DNA of 64,000 bases from Zobellia uliginosa (GCF_018860745.1 NZ_JAHKPY010000003.1:818062-882061); one strand, 5' to 3'. Positions 46,336-56,146 are shown, counted from the stretch's first letter. Notes: generated from the sequence alone by a model not told the origin. Made by a program: numbers and translations.

Positions 46336-49300
46336 ATGGCACTTAAAGTTTCGATCTCACATAAAACAACCTATAAATATGACCGTAGAATTAATCTTTC
46401 ACCTCATATTTTTAGGCTAAGACCCGCGCCACACAGTCGTACCCCTATTGAAGCTTATTCAATTAAAATTAAACCTGAAAACCATTTTTTCAATTGGCAA
46501 CAGGATCCTTTTGGTAATTATTTAGCACGTATTGTATTTCCTGAGAAAACGGATTTCCTATCCGTAGACATTGAGATTATTGCCGATTTAAAAACTATAA
46601 ATCCTTTTGATTTCTTTGTTGAGGAAGCGGTTGAAAAATATCCTTTTTCCTATTCGGAAGAATTAAAAAAGGAACTTTTGCCTTATCTAGAGATTACGGA
46701 GAAAGGTCCGTTATTAAAGGAATGGGTAGATAAAATAGATAAGAAAACCCCTAAGAGAAGTATTGATTTTCTAATTGATCTTAACAGTAGCCTGTACAAT
46801 CATCTTAATTATACGGTACGTATGGAGCCTGGCGTGCAGTCTTGCGAACAGACCTTAGATAAAAAATTGGGATCATGTAGGGATTTCGCGTGGCTTTTAG
46901 TGCAGACCTTAAGACATTTAGGCCTTGCGGCACGTTTTGTATCAGGTTATTTGGTGCAATTAAAATCTGATGAAAAATCATTGGACGGTCCTTCTGGCCC
47001 AGAAGAAGATTTCACGGATTTACACGCATGGACGGAAGTATATTTACCTGGTGCAGGTTGGATCGGATTGGATTCCACTTCCGGTCTTTTGGCAGGAGAG
47101 GGCCATATTCCATTGGCCTGTACACCTTCTTTTGAAAGTGCCGCACCGGTATCTGGATTGACAGATCCTTGTGAAACGGAATTTATATTCAATAATTCAG
47201 TTACCCGAATTTTTGAATCACCAAGGGTAACAAAACCATATACGGAAGACCAGTGGAACGCTATATATGACTTAGGTTTTAAAGTGGAGGAGCAGTTACA
47301 AGAAGGAGATGTTAGATTAACAATGGGCGGTGAACCTACTTTTGTTTCCATAGATGACATGGAGTCCAAGGAATGGAACACCGCTGCTGACGGAGAGCAT
47401 AAAAGAAAATTGGCTAGTGAGCTTTCAGTAAGTTTAAAGAATGCATTTGGTAAAGGTGGCCTGTTGCATCACGCACAAGGAAAATGGTATCCTGGAGAGC
47501 CCTTACCACGCTGGTTAATAGGAATACATTGGCGGAAAGATGGTGAAAAAGTATGGAATGACCCTAAACTGTTAGCCTCATTTGCCGAAACTTATAAATT
47601 ACCCGAGGATATAACCAGCAGCTTTTTAAAGAAGTTATCCAAAAAATTAGGTACTACAGATACAAGTATCATTCCCGCTTATGAAGATGGGTATTATTTC
47701 ATGCGCGAAGAAGGAAAACTACCGGTTGATGTTGACCCTAAAAAATATTCTAAAAGCGATGAGGGCTTAAGACGCAAGCTTGGCGAGATTTTAGAACAGG
47801 GTGTTGATAAGATTATTGGTCATGTGTTACCATTAGCAAACAAAGACTCACAGTGGATTACCAATCCATGGGAGTTCCGTTTAAAATATCTATATCTTAT
47901 TCCAGGTAATTCACCAATTGGTTTACGATTACCGTTGGGTTCATTACCAGAAGATCCAGAAGTACCTTCTGAACCTACTGCAGAACCAGAAATGTTCGAG
48001 ACTAAACCAAAACTGAAACCTTATGGTTACCAACTGAAACAACGGACAAAATCAACTTCAAAAAAAGCAAGTTTAGAAAAACAGCCTTATGTGCGTACCG
48101 CCATTTGTGCAGAGGTAAGAGAAGGTAAGTTATTTCTTTTTCTACCGCCTTTGGATACTGCAGAAGACTTTTTGGATTTAATTGCCAGTATAGAAGCAAC
48201 CGCCAAGGAATTGGATGTGCCTGTTATTTTAGAGGGTTACGAACCACCAAGAGACAACCGTTTAGAGGTTCTTAAAGTTACTCCTGATCCAGGGGTTATA
48301 GAAGTAAATGTACATCCGGCAAAGAACTGGAAAGAGCTTACGGATAACACCTTATTATTGTATGCCGAAGCTAAAAAATGCAGATTAGGAACAGAAAAGT
48401 TCATGCTGGACGGGAAACACACGGGTACAGGTGGCGGAAACCACGTTACTTTAGGTGGTGTTACCCCAGCAGATAGTCCGTTGCTCAGAAACCCTCAGTT
48501 GCTTCGTAGTTTACTTACGTTTTGGCAACATCACCCTGGTCTATCCTATTTGTTTTCAGGAGCCTTTATTGGTCCCACAAGTCAAGCGCCACGTGTAGAT
48601 GAAGCTAGACTAGAAAATTTATACGAACTGGAAATCGCTTTTTCTCAAATCCCAGATGATGAAGAGGTGCCGTTTTGGTTAACGGACAGGCTTTTTAGAC
48701 ACCTGTTGACAGACATTACGGGAAACACCCATAGGGCTGAATTTTGTATCGATAAATTATATTCCCCAGATAGCTCATCAGGTCGTTTAGGCATTTTAGA
48801 GCTTCGGGCTTTTGATATGCCGCCGCATGCGCAAATGAGTTTAATGCAAATGTTATTGGTGCGTACGCTTGTTGCTTGGTTCTGGAAAAAACCGTACAAA
48901 CACAATTTAGTGCGTTGGGGTACTGAGCTACATGATAAATTCTTGTTGGAACATTATGTAAAAGAAGATATTAAGGATATTGTAGAGCAACTGAATGACG
49001 CGGGTTATCCGTTTCAATTGGATTGGTTTGATCCTTTCTTTGAGTTTAGATTCCCTCTTTATGGTATGGTTGAAATTAATGCCATGCAAATTGAACTTCG
49101 TATGGCCATTGAACCTTGGAACGTACTTGGAGAGGAGATGACAGGAGGAGGAACCTCTAGATATGTTGATTCTTCTTTGGAGAGGGTTCAAATTAAGATA
49201 AACAACTTTACGGAAGAGCGTTACGTTTTAACCTGTAATGGTATAAAAATACAATTGAACAGCACCGGTGTAAAAGGAGAATATGTAGCCGGTATCCGTT

Positions 49301-49668
49301 ATAAAGCTTGGGAACCTTGGTCTGCCTTACATCCTACATTGGGCGTAGATACACCTTTGGTTTTTGACGTGGTAGATACTTGGAACAATAAATCCATAGG
49401 TGGGTGCACCTATTTTGTGGCTCATCCAGGTGGACTCTCCTATGACAATTATCCCGTAAACAGTTATGAGGCGGAATCCAGAAGAATTAATCGCTTTTGG
49501 GATTTTGGTCATACGCAAGGAGAAATTGAACCCAAACAAGTAGTCGCTACAACAAATTTTGTGGGTAGAATGGTAGAACGTAAGGGTGCATCAACTACTT
49601 TTGACTATTCAGAGATTCCCGTAAATCCAGAATACCCCCATATTCTTGACTTACGGAAAAAGAAATAA
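46336..49668 (+). CDS. Transglutaminase-like / DUF2126 (amidoligase) fusion protein
   Basis: The protein has 1110 residues. Residues 1-290 are a bacterial transglutaminase-like module (N-terminal beta domain then the papain-like core) with the full triad: Cys181 in GSCRDFAW, His230 in LHAWTEV, Asp246 in GLDST. Residues about 310-1100 are DUF2126, beginning RLTMGGEPTFVS, a domain proposed by comparative genomics to be a COOH-NH2 ligase of glutamine-synthetase-like type. It is first in an operon with an ATP-grasp/alpha-E protein 12 bp later. The proposed role is formation and cleavage of amide bonds in an unidentified peptide product. Confidence 0.92.
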   Translation: MALKVSISHKTTYKYDRRINLSPHIFRLRPAPHSRTPIEAYSIKIKPENHFFNWQQDPFGNYLARIVFPEKTDFLSVDIEIIADLKTINPFDFFVEEAVEKYPFSYSEELKKELLPYLEITEKGPLLKEWVDKIDKKTPKRSIDFLIDLNSSLYNHLNYTVRMEPGVQSCEQTLDKKLGSCRDFAWLLVQTLRHLGLAARFVSGYLVQLKSDEKSLDGPSGPEEDFTDLHAWTEVYLPGAGWIGLDSTSGLLAGEGHIPLACTPSFESAAPVSGLTDPCETEFIFNNSVTRIFESPRVTKPYTEDQWNAIYDLGFKVEEQLQEGDVRLTMGGEPTFVSIDDMESKEWNTAADGEHKRKLASELSVSLKNAFGKGGLLHHAQGKWYPGEPLPRWLIGIHWRKDGEKVWNDPKLLASFAETYKLPEDITSSFLKKLSKKLGTTDTSIIPAYEDGYYFMREEGKLPVDVDPKKYSKSDEGLRRKLGEILEQGVDKIIGHVLPLANKDSQWITNPWEFRLKYLYLIPGNSPIGLRLPLGSLPEDPEVPSEPTAEPEMFETKPKLKPYGYQLKQRTKSTSKKASLEKQPYVRTAICAEVREGKLFLFLPPLDTAEDFLDLIASIEATAKELDVPVILEGYEPPRDNRLEVLKVTPDPGVIEVNVHPAKNWKELTDNTLLLYAEAKKCRLGTEKFMLDGKHTGTGGGNHVTLGGVTPADSPLLRNPQLLRSLLTFWQHHPGLSYLFSGAFIGPTSQAPRVDEARLENLYELEIAFSQIPDDEEVPFWLTDRLFRHLLTDITGNTHRAEFCIDKLYSPDSSSGRLGILELRAFDMPPHAQMSLMQMLLVRTLVAWFWKKPYKHNLVRWGTELHDKFLLEHYVKEDIKDIVEQLNDAGYPFQLDWFDPFFEFRFPLYGMVEINAMQIELRMAIEPWNVLGEEMTGGGTSRYVDSSLERVQIKINNFTEERYVLTCNGIKIQLNSTGVKGEYVAGIRYKAWEPWSALHPTLGVDTPLVFDVVDTWNNKSIGGCTYFVAHPGGLSYDNYPVNSYEAESRRINRFWDFGHTQGEIEPKQVVATTNFVGRMVERKGASTTFDYSEIPVNPEYPHILDLRKKK

Positions 49669-49680
49669 AGCAAATTTTCA

Positions 49681-52242
49681 ATGCCGGTGATTAGTACAAC
49701 GTGGTTAAATAACTATTTTACAGATTATAAGTACGATGAAATGTTTACTCCTAATATGGATGTTAAACCCCATTGGAAAAAGCTTTTTAGTGGTCTGGGA
49801 GATTTAGGAGAAGAGGGGTTAAAGACGCGTCAAAGGGATATTGATTGGCTTTTGGCCGAGAACGGTGTTACCTATAATGTCTACAATGATCCCAAGGGCT
49901 TACACAGACCTTGGAACTTAAATGTGGTTCCATTCTTATTACATGAAAGCGAATGGAAAGTTGTAGAAGCCGGGTTAAAACAGCGAGCAGAGTTACTTAA
50001 TTTAGTACTCAAAGATGTATATGGAGAGCGTAATCTTATAAAAAACGGAATCGTTCCTAGTGAAATAATATATGGCCACCGTGGATTTTTACGTCAGTGT
50101 GCCGGAATAGAATATTCAACAGAAAAGTTATTATCTATGTACGCCGCGGATATTTCCCGGGGTACGGATGGTCGTTTGTGGGTAGTAAACGATCGCGCAG
50201 AAGCTCCTTCTGGAATGGGGTATGCCTTAGAGAACAGGTCTACAACAAGTAGAATGCTTCCAGAGATGTTTTCTAAAATGAATGTAAAGGGGCTTTCTGG
50301 TTTCTTTCAAGAGTTTAATCAAATGCTAGTTGATGCTTCTCCTGAGAATAGAGAGAATCCTAATATTGTTATTCTTACTCCCGGTTCACATAACGAAACT
50401 TATTTTGAGCATGCCTATCTTGCCTCGTTCTTGGGCTATCCCCTGGTACAGGGTAACGATTTGGTGGTTCGTGACGGGTTTTTATGGATGAAATCCTTAA
50501 AGGGGTTGAAGCAGGTAGATGTTGTTCTTAGAAGAGTAGATGATGCTTATGTAGATCCACTTGAACTTAGGGAAGACTCACATCTTGGCGTTGCCGGTCT
50601 GTTGGATGTTGTTCGCAGGAATAATGTAGCTATCATTAACCCTGTGGGGAGTGCGGTTTTGGAAAATCCGGGTTTAATTCCATTTATGCCCGCAGTTGCC
50701 GAATATTTTTTGAAAGAGGATTTGATTTTGCCGCAAATAGCTTCTTGGTGGTGTGGTCAGGAAAAGGAACGTAATTATGTTTTAGATAACATTTCCAATC
50801 TTGTAATAAAAAGGATAGATCGGACCAATAGGGAAAGTATTCATTTTGGGGAATTTCTGAGTTCGGATGAAATAGAAAAACTAAAAACGGAAATAAACCT
50901 AAGACCTTATAGGTTTGTAGCTCAAGAGAAAATTAGTTTTTCCACGGCACCGAATCTCTCAAACGGAAAATTTGAACCTCGGAACTTAGTGGCCAGAACA
51001 TTTTCCATTGCTACAGAAGATGGGTATTCTGTTATGCCAGGCGGTTTGGTGCGTGTAGCTCCAGACAGGGATACTGTTCGTGTTTCCAATCAAAGAGGAG
51101 GTACAAGCAAGGATTTTTGGATATTAGAAGATAGTGCCAGCACAGAAACCAAGGCACAGTACTGGCATCCAAAGCCATCTATTGGTGCTACAGGCTTAAA
51201 TGATTTACCTAGTTTAACTGCAGAAAACTTGTACTGGGCAGGGCGTTATGTGGGTAGAACCTTAGTTAATGCACGCTTTTTACGAATGGTGCTGAAACAA
51301 ATGGTTTTAGTAAAGAACAATAGTGAAAAACCGGACAATGAGAAGTTAAGAGTGCTTTTTAATGCCGTTACCCATCTAACCGGAACCTTTCCGGGATTCT
51401 CCGCGAAGAACAAAGAAGGGGAATATGCTATGGATGACCCGTATAAAGAGATGTTGTCCGTTATTTTGGACAAGGATAGAGCAGGTAGTTTGGCGCACAC
51501 TATTAGTATGTTCAGTAATTCATATTACGCTATAAGAAATCTTTGGTCTTCTGATATGTGGCGGGTTTTTGAAAATATTCAGAAAATCTGGAGAAATTTT
51601 GAAGCGGATTCTGATCGTTCCATAAACAAAATAATCAAGGTACTTAATCAACTAATAACCCGCTTAATTGCTTTCATGGGGTTAATTGAAGAAAGTATTA
51701 TGGTACAGCAAGGATTGTTGCTCTATTTCATAGGTTTGCAATTAGAACAGAGTATGTTGACCATTACTAAATGTAGGTCATTATTATCCATAAAATACGA
51801 CGATCAAGTTGAGTATGAACTTCTGGAATACTTATTGGTGAGTCATGAAAGTTTAAATATTTACAGGCATAGCTATCGTTCTTATATTCAAATAGAACAT
51901 GTTATTGATTTGATTATGCTTGATTTGGAGTATTCAAGGTCGTTGACCTTTATGTTCAATAGAATTCAAAAGGACATATCAAAATTACCTCATTCTAAGT
52001 CCATGCATCATTTAATGGATTATCAGAAGTATATATTAGAAGGGTTTTCCAAATTAAGATTGGCAGATTCAATACATCTTGTAGAGTCCAAATCTGTAGA
52101 CGATGTGGTACGCAAAGATTTGGATAATTTGTTAGAAGAACTATCCAACCTGCTTTATGAAACATCGCAATCCATATCAAAAACTTATTTTGACCATACT
52201 ACCAAGCAAAATCAATTAGTTAGACAGTCTTTTCCTATTTAG
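49681..52242 (+). CDS. Circularly permuted type 2 ATP-grasp protein fused to alpha-E domain
   Basis: The protein has 853 residues. The first about 480 are the circularly permuted ATP-grasp module (DUF404/DUF407 type) with LHRPWNLNVVPFLL, QCAGIEYS, ISRGTDGRLWVVNDRAEAPSGMGYALENR-like signature segments and a late KDFWILED element. The last about 340, starting at DLPSLTAENLYWAGRYVGRT, are the all-helical alpha-E domain (DUF403). By analogy ATP-grasp enzymes form carboxyl-phosphate intermediates and ligate amines; alpha-E is thought to be an accessory. In many bacteria these two domains are separate genes; here they are fused. The next gene starts 2 bp after the stop. Confidence 0.92.
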   Translation: MPVISTTWLNNYFTDYKYDEMFTPNMDVKPHWKKLFSGLGDLGEEGLKTRQRDIDWLLAENGVTYNVYNDPKGLHRPWNLNVVPFLLHESEWKVVEAGLKQRAELLNLVLKDVYGERNLIKNGIVPSEIIYGHRGFLRQCAGIEYSTEKLLSMYAADISRGTDGRLWVVNDRAEAPSGMGYALENRSTTSRMLPEMFSKMNVKGLSGFFQEFNQMLVDASPENRENPNIVILTPGSHNETYFEHAYLASFLGYPLVQGNDLVVRDGFLWMKSLKGLKQVDVVLRRVDDAYVDPLELREDSHLGVAGLLDVVRRNNVAIINPVGSAVLENPGLIPFMPAVAEYFLKEDLILPQIASWWCGQEKERNYVLDNISNLVIKRIDRTNRESIHFGEFLSSDEIEKLKTEINLRPYRFVAQEKISFSTAPNLSNGKFEPRNLVARTFSIATEDGYSVMPGGLVRVAPDRDTVRVSNQRGGTSKDFWILEDSASTETKAQYWHPKPSIGATGLNDLPSLTAENLYWAGRYVGRTLVNARFLRMVLKQMVLVKNNSEKPDNEKLRVLFNAVTHLTGTFPGFSAKNKEGEYAMDDPYKEMLSVILDKDRAGSLAHTISMFSNSYYAIRNLWSSDMWRVFENIQKIWRNFEADSDRSINKIIKVLNQLITRLIAFMGLIEESIMVQQGLLLYFIGLQLEQSMLTITKCRSLLSIKYDDQVEYELLEYLLVSHESLNIYRHSYRSYIQIEHVIDLIMLDLEYSRSLTFMFNRIQKDISKLPHSKSMHHLMDYQKYILEGFSKLRLADSIHLVESKSVDDVVRKDLDNLLEELSNLLYETSQSISKTYFDHTTKQNQLVRQSFPI

Positions 52243-52244
52243 TT

Positions 52245-53135
52245 ATGATATTCAATGTAACCCATATCACCAAATATGAATATAACGCTCCGGTTAGCTA
52301 TTGTCATAATATTGCTACCCTAAGGCCCAGGGATTCTGAGGGACAGCGCTTGTTATCTTATAAAATCAATGTTGTTCCTGAGCCTGCGGAAATATCGGAA
52401 CGTACAGACTTTTTTGGAAATTATTTAACTCGGTTTTCTATTCAGACCCAGCATACCGTATTAAAGGTAATCACCCAAAGTAAGGTAGAACGGGATTATA
52501 CCAAGCGGCATGAATCTTTTTTCTCTGAAGCATGTAAGAGGGTTACTTTAATTGAAGCCTTAAATGCTTTGAGCAGCAATGATTCTGAAATTATAGAAGC
52601 AAAACAGTTTATTCTGGAATCTATTTTTATCCGAAGAACGGATAAAGCTATTAAAGACTACGCAGAATTATCTTTTAAAGGGAACAGATCTGTTTTTGAA
52701 GCGGCATATGAATTGATGCAACGAATTTATACCGACTTTGATTTCGTTTCTGGTTTTACCAGTATTTCTACGCCTATAGACGAGGTGATGAAAGAAAAGA
52801 AGGGGGTTTGTCAAGATTTTGCCCAGATAGCAATTGCTTGTATAAGGTCTATTGGACTGCCTGCACGTTATATTAGCGGTTATATTGAGACCTTGCCTCC
52901 AGAGGGGAAAGAGAAGCTTGTTGGGTCTGATGCCTCTCATGCATGGTTCTCTATTTATATTCCAAGTTTTGGCTGGGTAGATTTTGACCCTACGAATAAC
53001 CAAATACCTTTAAATCAGCATATTGTTGTGGGTTGGGGTAGAGATTATTACGACGTTCCGCCTCTAAAAGGCGTTGTGTTTGGTAGCGGAAAAAGTAAAC
53101 TTAAAGTAGCAGTTGATATTGCTGCCGCAGGTTAA
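52245..53135 (+). CDS. Transglutaminase-like cysteine protease/ligase
   Basis: The protein has 296 residues. The N-terminal beta domain (IFNVTHITKYEYNAPVSYC) is followed by the papain-like core with Cys189 in GVCQDFA, His232 in SHAWFSI and Asp248 in DFDPTN. It is the shorter paralog of the transglutaminase module at the start of the operon, and both triads are intact. The family consensus is a peptidase or amide-exchange enzyme. Gene spacing of 2 bp makes co-translation with the ATP-grasp protein likely. Confidence 0.93.
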   Translation: MIFNVTHITKYEYNAPVSYCHNIATLRPRDSEGQRLLSYKINVVPEPAEISERTDFFGNYLTRFSIQTQHTVLKVITQSKVERDYTKRHESFFSEACKRVTLIEALNALSSNDSEIIEAKQFILESIFIRRTDKAIKDYAELSFKGNRSVFEAAYELMQRIYTDFDFVSGFTSISTPIDEVMKEKKGVCQDFAQIAIACIRSIGLPARYISGYIETLPPEGKEKLVGSDASHAWFSIYIPSFGWVDFDPTNNQIPLNQHIVVGWGRDYYDVPPLKGVVFGSGKSKLKVAVDIAAAG

Positions 53136-53184
53136 ATGAGAGATTCACATGTGTTTTTGTTTTTAAATTGATTAATGTATTAAG

Positions 53185-53910
53185 ATGATTTTAATTTTAA
53201 AAACAGGTTCAACATTTGAATCCATCAAATCAAAATATGGAGATTTTGAAGATTGGATTATCCGGAAAATGAATTTAGAAGCGGGCGAATATTATATTCA
53301 TCCTACAGAAGATTTTGAATCAACCCCACCTAATTTTGATTATGAGGGCATTGTTATAACCGGTTCTCATAATATGGTGACCGATATTAGTATAAACAAC
53401 ACAGCAATGGGCAAGTGGCTCTTAGAAGCGCACAGAAGAAGAATATCTATATTGGGCATATGTTACGGGCATCAATTATTGGGTGCTATTATTGGTGGAA
53501 CAGTGCGTTATAATAGTGAGGGTTCAATTTTGGGGTCAAAGCATACCTATCTTACAGCTGCAGGTGAGAAAGACCAACTGCTAGGGAAATTACCACCAAG
53601 TTTAGAGGTGTATAAAGCGCATAAACAAAGTGTTGCTAAACTACCGGAATATGTCCAAGTCTTAGCTTCAGGTGCGTCCGGATTAATAGATGCATTTAGG
53701 CTGAACGATTATACTTGGGGTCTTCAGTTTCATCCTGAATTTGACCAAAATATCACTAGGTTATATATAGATGAATTATCTCAAGACTTAAGAAATGAAG
53801 GACAGGATTTTCAGAAATTGTACGAAAATGTTACTCATATAGACTACGGGTCGCTAATTTTAAACCGTTTTAAACAGATTGCCAATAACACTATACAAAA
53901 GGTGCTTTAA
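53185..53910 (+). CDS. Class I glutamine amidotransferase-like protein
   Basis: The protein has 241 residues. The GATase triad is complete: Cys93 in GICYGHQLLG, His183 and Glu185 in QFHPEFD. The architecture matches stand-alone GMP-synthase-like or gamma-glutamyl hydrolase-like GATases, not a synthetase fusion. It could supply ammonia for amide formation or hydrolyse gamma-glutamyl bonds. It lies 49 bp after the transglutaminase on the same strand, so it is probably the fourth gene of the operon. Confidence 0.88.
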   Translation: MILILKTGSTFESIKSKYGDFEDWIIRKMNLEAGEYYIHPTEDFESTPPNFDYEGIVITGSHNMVTDISINNTAMGKWLLEAHRRRISILGICYGHQLLGAIIGGTVRYNSEGSILGSKHTYLTAAGEKDQLLGKLPPSLEVYKAHKQSVAKLPEYVQVLASGASGLIDAFRLNDYTWGLQFHPEFDQNITRLYIDELSQDLRNEGQDFQKLYENVTHIDYGSLILNRFKQIANNTIQKVL

Positions 53911-53961
53911 ACTTAAAATCAAATCGAAAAATTAAAGCACATATTAAATTATATTCTTCCC

Positions 53962-54498
53962 TTGCAAGATAAGGATTGGATATCCATACAACCTTTTTTG
54001 TCGAGTATTGAATTTCAAGAGGAGCAACAGCTATTGACTCCACCGGACCTATGTAACTTCATTGCCTTTATTGATTCTGGCGCCATAAGGTCTTATCACA
54101 GAGATGATAACCTAGTTGAAACAAACCTTTTATTGAGGTCTGAAAATGAGTTTATTACGGATTATGAGAGTTTTGTAAGTCAAGAAGCGGCAACTTTGCA
54201 TATTCAAGCTATAGAAAAAGGTAAAGCTATTCTTTTAGACAGAAATGGACTTTATAATCTTTATGAAACTTCTTTTTATTGGAATAAATTCGGTAGAATT
54301 ATTAGCGAACAGATTTTTATAAATAGTAAAAGAAGAACGGAACAATTACTGTTTTTAAATCCAAAGGAGCGGTACCTATCGCTAATGAAAAACCATCCTG
54401 AGTATTTTCAGCAATATGCCTTAAAGCACATTGCCAGCTATCTGGGAATAACGCCACAATCGTTAAGTAGAATTAGAAATAAGCTATTGAAGCATTAA
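53962..54498 (+). CDS. Crp/Fnr-like cyclic-nucleotide-binding-domain regulator
   Basis: The protein has 178 residues from the TTG at 53962. A cNMP-binding-like beta-roll (about 10-110; FIAFIDSGAIRSYHRDDNLVETNLLLR) precedes a helical region ending in HIASYLGITPQSLSRIRNKLLKH, a winged-helix recognition helix. The frame stays open upstream to 53917 and the residues encoded there (IEKLKHILNY) look like the family's usual first helix, but no ATG or GTG is available. Either TTG 53962 is used, or a rarer start such as ATC at 53923. DUF3995 gene follows 84 bp later. Confidence 0.8.
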   Translation: MQDKDWISIQPFLSSIEFQEEQQLLTPPDLCNFIAFIDSGAIRSYHRDDNLVETNLLLRSENEFITDYESFVSQEAATLHIQAIEKGKAILLDRNGLYNLYETSFYWNKFGRIISEQIFINSKRRTEQLLFLNPKERYLSLMKNHPEYFQQYALKHIASYLGITPQSLSRIRNKLLKH

Positions 54499-54582
54499 TT
54501 ACCCAAAGTTAAGTGATGCTTTACATTCATTTTTAGAAATTGGCCTTAATTAAAAAAAAGCTCATTTTTTAAAATCATACTT

Positions 54583-55011
54583 ATGTTATCTATATTGTTA
54601 GCTACGATTCTATTTCTAATTTTTATTTTACTTGGCAGTTTCCATTTTTATTGGTTCTTTGGAGGTGGTTGGGGATTAGAAAAGGTTATACCAACAAATG
54701 AAAAGAAACTGAACATTCAAACAATTCCTAAAGTAGCAACTTTAATAGTGGCCATAGTTTTAATATCTTTTGGACTCATGTATGTAAATAAAACTGGTCT
54801 CATAAATTTAATTATTCCAGATTGGATAACGGTATACGGATATTGGGCTGTTCCGTTTATCTTCATTTTAAGAGCTATAGGAGATTTTAATTATGTTGGC
54901 TTTTTTAGGAGAATAAAGCATACGGAATTTGCAAAAGCAGATGCCCAATTGTTCACCCCATTATGTTTATTTATTGGGGTCATAGGCATAGTTATTCAAT
55001 TAATGAGTTAA
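54583..55011 (+). CDS. DUF3995 four-helix membrane protein
   Basis: The protein has 142 residues with four membrane helices. SFHFYWFFGGGWG after helix 1 and FILRAIGDFNYVGFFRR after helix 3 are DUF3995 signatures. The function is unknown. It follows a Crp-like regulator on the same strand, and that pairing of regulator and small membrane protein is common in Bacteroidetes. A strong bidirectional terminator follows. Confidence 0.85.
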   Translation: MLSILLATILFLIFILLGSFHFYWFFGGGWGLEKVIPTNEKKLNIQTIPKVATLIVAIVLISFGLMYVNKTGLINLIIPDWITVYGYWAVPFIFILRAIGDFNYVGFFRRIKHTEFAKADAQLFTPLCLFIGVIGIVIQLMS

Positions 55012-55026
55012 AAGCGGTTATATTCA

Positions 55027-55061
55027 AAATAAAAGCCGGCTCATAGAGCCGGCTTTTATTT
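55027..55061. terminator. Bidirectional terminator between the DUF3995 and sigma-factor genes
   Basis: AAATAAAAGCCGGCTC (55027-55042) pairs perfectly over 16 bp with GAGCCGGCTTTTATTT (55046-55061) around an ATA loop. It serves two convergent genes. Confidence 0.95.
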
Positions 55062-55080
55062 GCTATGCCATTATAAATGT

Positions 55081-55941
55081 TTACAAGTAAGATTTCAAAA
55101 CTTCATTTTGAGATTTATTTCTAAGCATCCGTATAGCTTTTTCTCTAATTTGTCTTACCCGTTCTCTGGTGATGTCAAAGAGTTCGCCAATCTCGCTTAA
55201 ACTAATAGGGGTACGTTCACCAATTCCGTAATATAGTTTAATGATTTCACTCTCTCTATTGGGTAACGTACTTAGTACTTGTTCAATATCCGTTCTTAGG
55301 GAGTCCATAATCATATTGGCATCCGGGCTAGTTGCGTCATTTGATGCAATTACATCATACAGACTGGAAGATTCACCTTCTTCAAAAGGTGCATCCATAG
55401 ACAAATGTTTTCCTGAATTTTTTATGGCAACCTTAACCTGTGCTGCGCTCATATCTAATTCCCTTGCAATCTCAATAGCACTAGGTGGTCTTTGGTAAGA
55501 TTGTTCCAATGTAGAAAATACTTTATTGATTTTGCTGATTTCACCAATTTTATTCAAAGGTATACGTACCATTCTAGAGTGGTTTGAAATAGCCTGTAGA
55601 ATAGCTTGGCGTATCCACCATACGGCATAAGAGATAAACTTAAAACCACGTGTTTCGTCAAAACGTTTAGCAGCTTTTACCAATCCAATATTTCCTTCAT
55701 TTATTAAATCCGAAAGTCGTAAACCACTTCCTTGATACTGTTTTGCTGTAGAAACTACAAAGCGTAAATTGGCGTTTACTAATTTATTAAGGGCAATCTG
55801 ATCTCCATTACGTATTCTTCGGGTCAATTCTACCTCCTCGTCTGCGGTAATCATATCAATTTTAGATATTTCTTGAAAATACTTTTCTAAGGATTTAGTG
55901 TCTCTGTTTGTAATTTGTTTGGTGATCTTAAGTTGCCTCAT
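55081..55941 (-). CDS. RpoD/SigA-type RNA polymerase sigma factor, probably a paralog
   Basis: The protein has 286 residues, starting MRQLKITKQITNRDTKSLEKY like the short Bacteroidetes primary sigma. Region 2 includes LINEGNIGLVKAAKRFDETRGFKFISYAVWWIRQAI and region 4 ends ITRERVRQIREKAIRML. Against my memory of the primary sigma, several usually invariant positions differ (QYQGSGLRLSDL, SNHSRMVRIPLNKIGEISK, GIGERTPISLSEIGE). I therefore suspect a secondary, RpoD-derived sigma. Regions 2 and 4 are intact, so it should still recognise TTG/TAnnTTTG-type promoters with some change in preference. Confidence 0.88.
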   Translation of the reverse strand: MRQLKITKQITNRDTKSLEKYFQEISKIDMITADEEVELTRRIRNGDQIALNKLVNANLRFVVSTAKQYQGSGLRLSDLINEGNIGLVKAAKRFDETRGFKFISYAVWWIRQAILQAISNHSRMVRIPLNKIGEISKINKVFSTLEQSYQRPPSAIEIARELDMSAAQVKVAIKNSGKHLSMDAPFEEGESSSLYDVIASNDATSPDANMIMDSLRTDIEQVLSTLPNRESEIIKLYYGIGERTPISLSEIGELFDITRERVRQIREKAIRMLRNKSQNEVLKSYL

Positions 55942-56126
55942 ATATTTATTTTATTTTTAAATTGTATCTATATTATACGATTTTATTTATGATAATCCTA
56001 ACGATATTTCATTTTCTTTAATTATTTAGCAAAGAAATCTATAACTTCGATTTTTAATTTATACATGAGTTGCTACTTGAAAAAAGGATTGGGAAGAGGA
56101 GGGTAGTTTAAAAAAACAAGGTCTAC

Positions 56127-56141
56127 TAATGATTATCATTA
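56127..56141. promoter_or_regulatory. Fur-box-like palindrome upstream of the sigma gene
   Basis: TAATGATTATCATTA is a perfect 15-bp palindrome, and its core is close to the Fur consensus (GATAATGATWATCATTATC). It lies 186 bp upstream of the sigma start codon and next to a terminator stem. Whether a Fur protein uses it is unknown. Confidence 0.35.
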
Positions 56142-56146
56142 AAAAT

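Noticed and set aside
46947-47381. Open frame of 144 codons on - strand
   Set aside because: Antisense to the transglutaminase/DUF2126 gene with intact triad; composition typical of a shadow.
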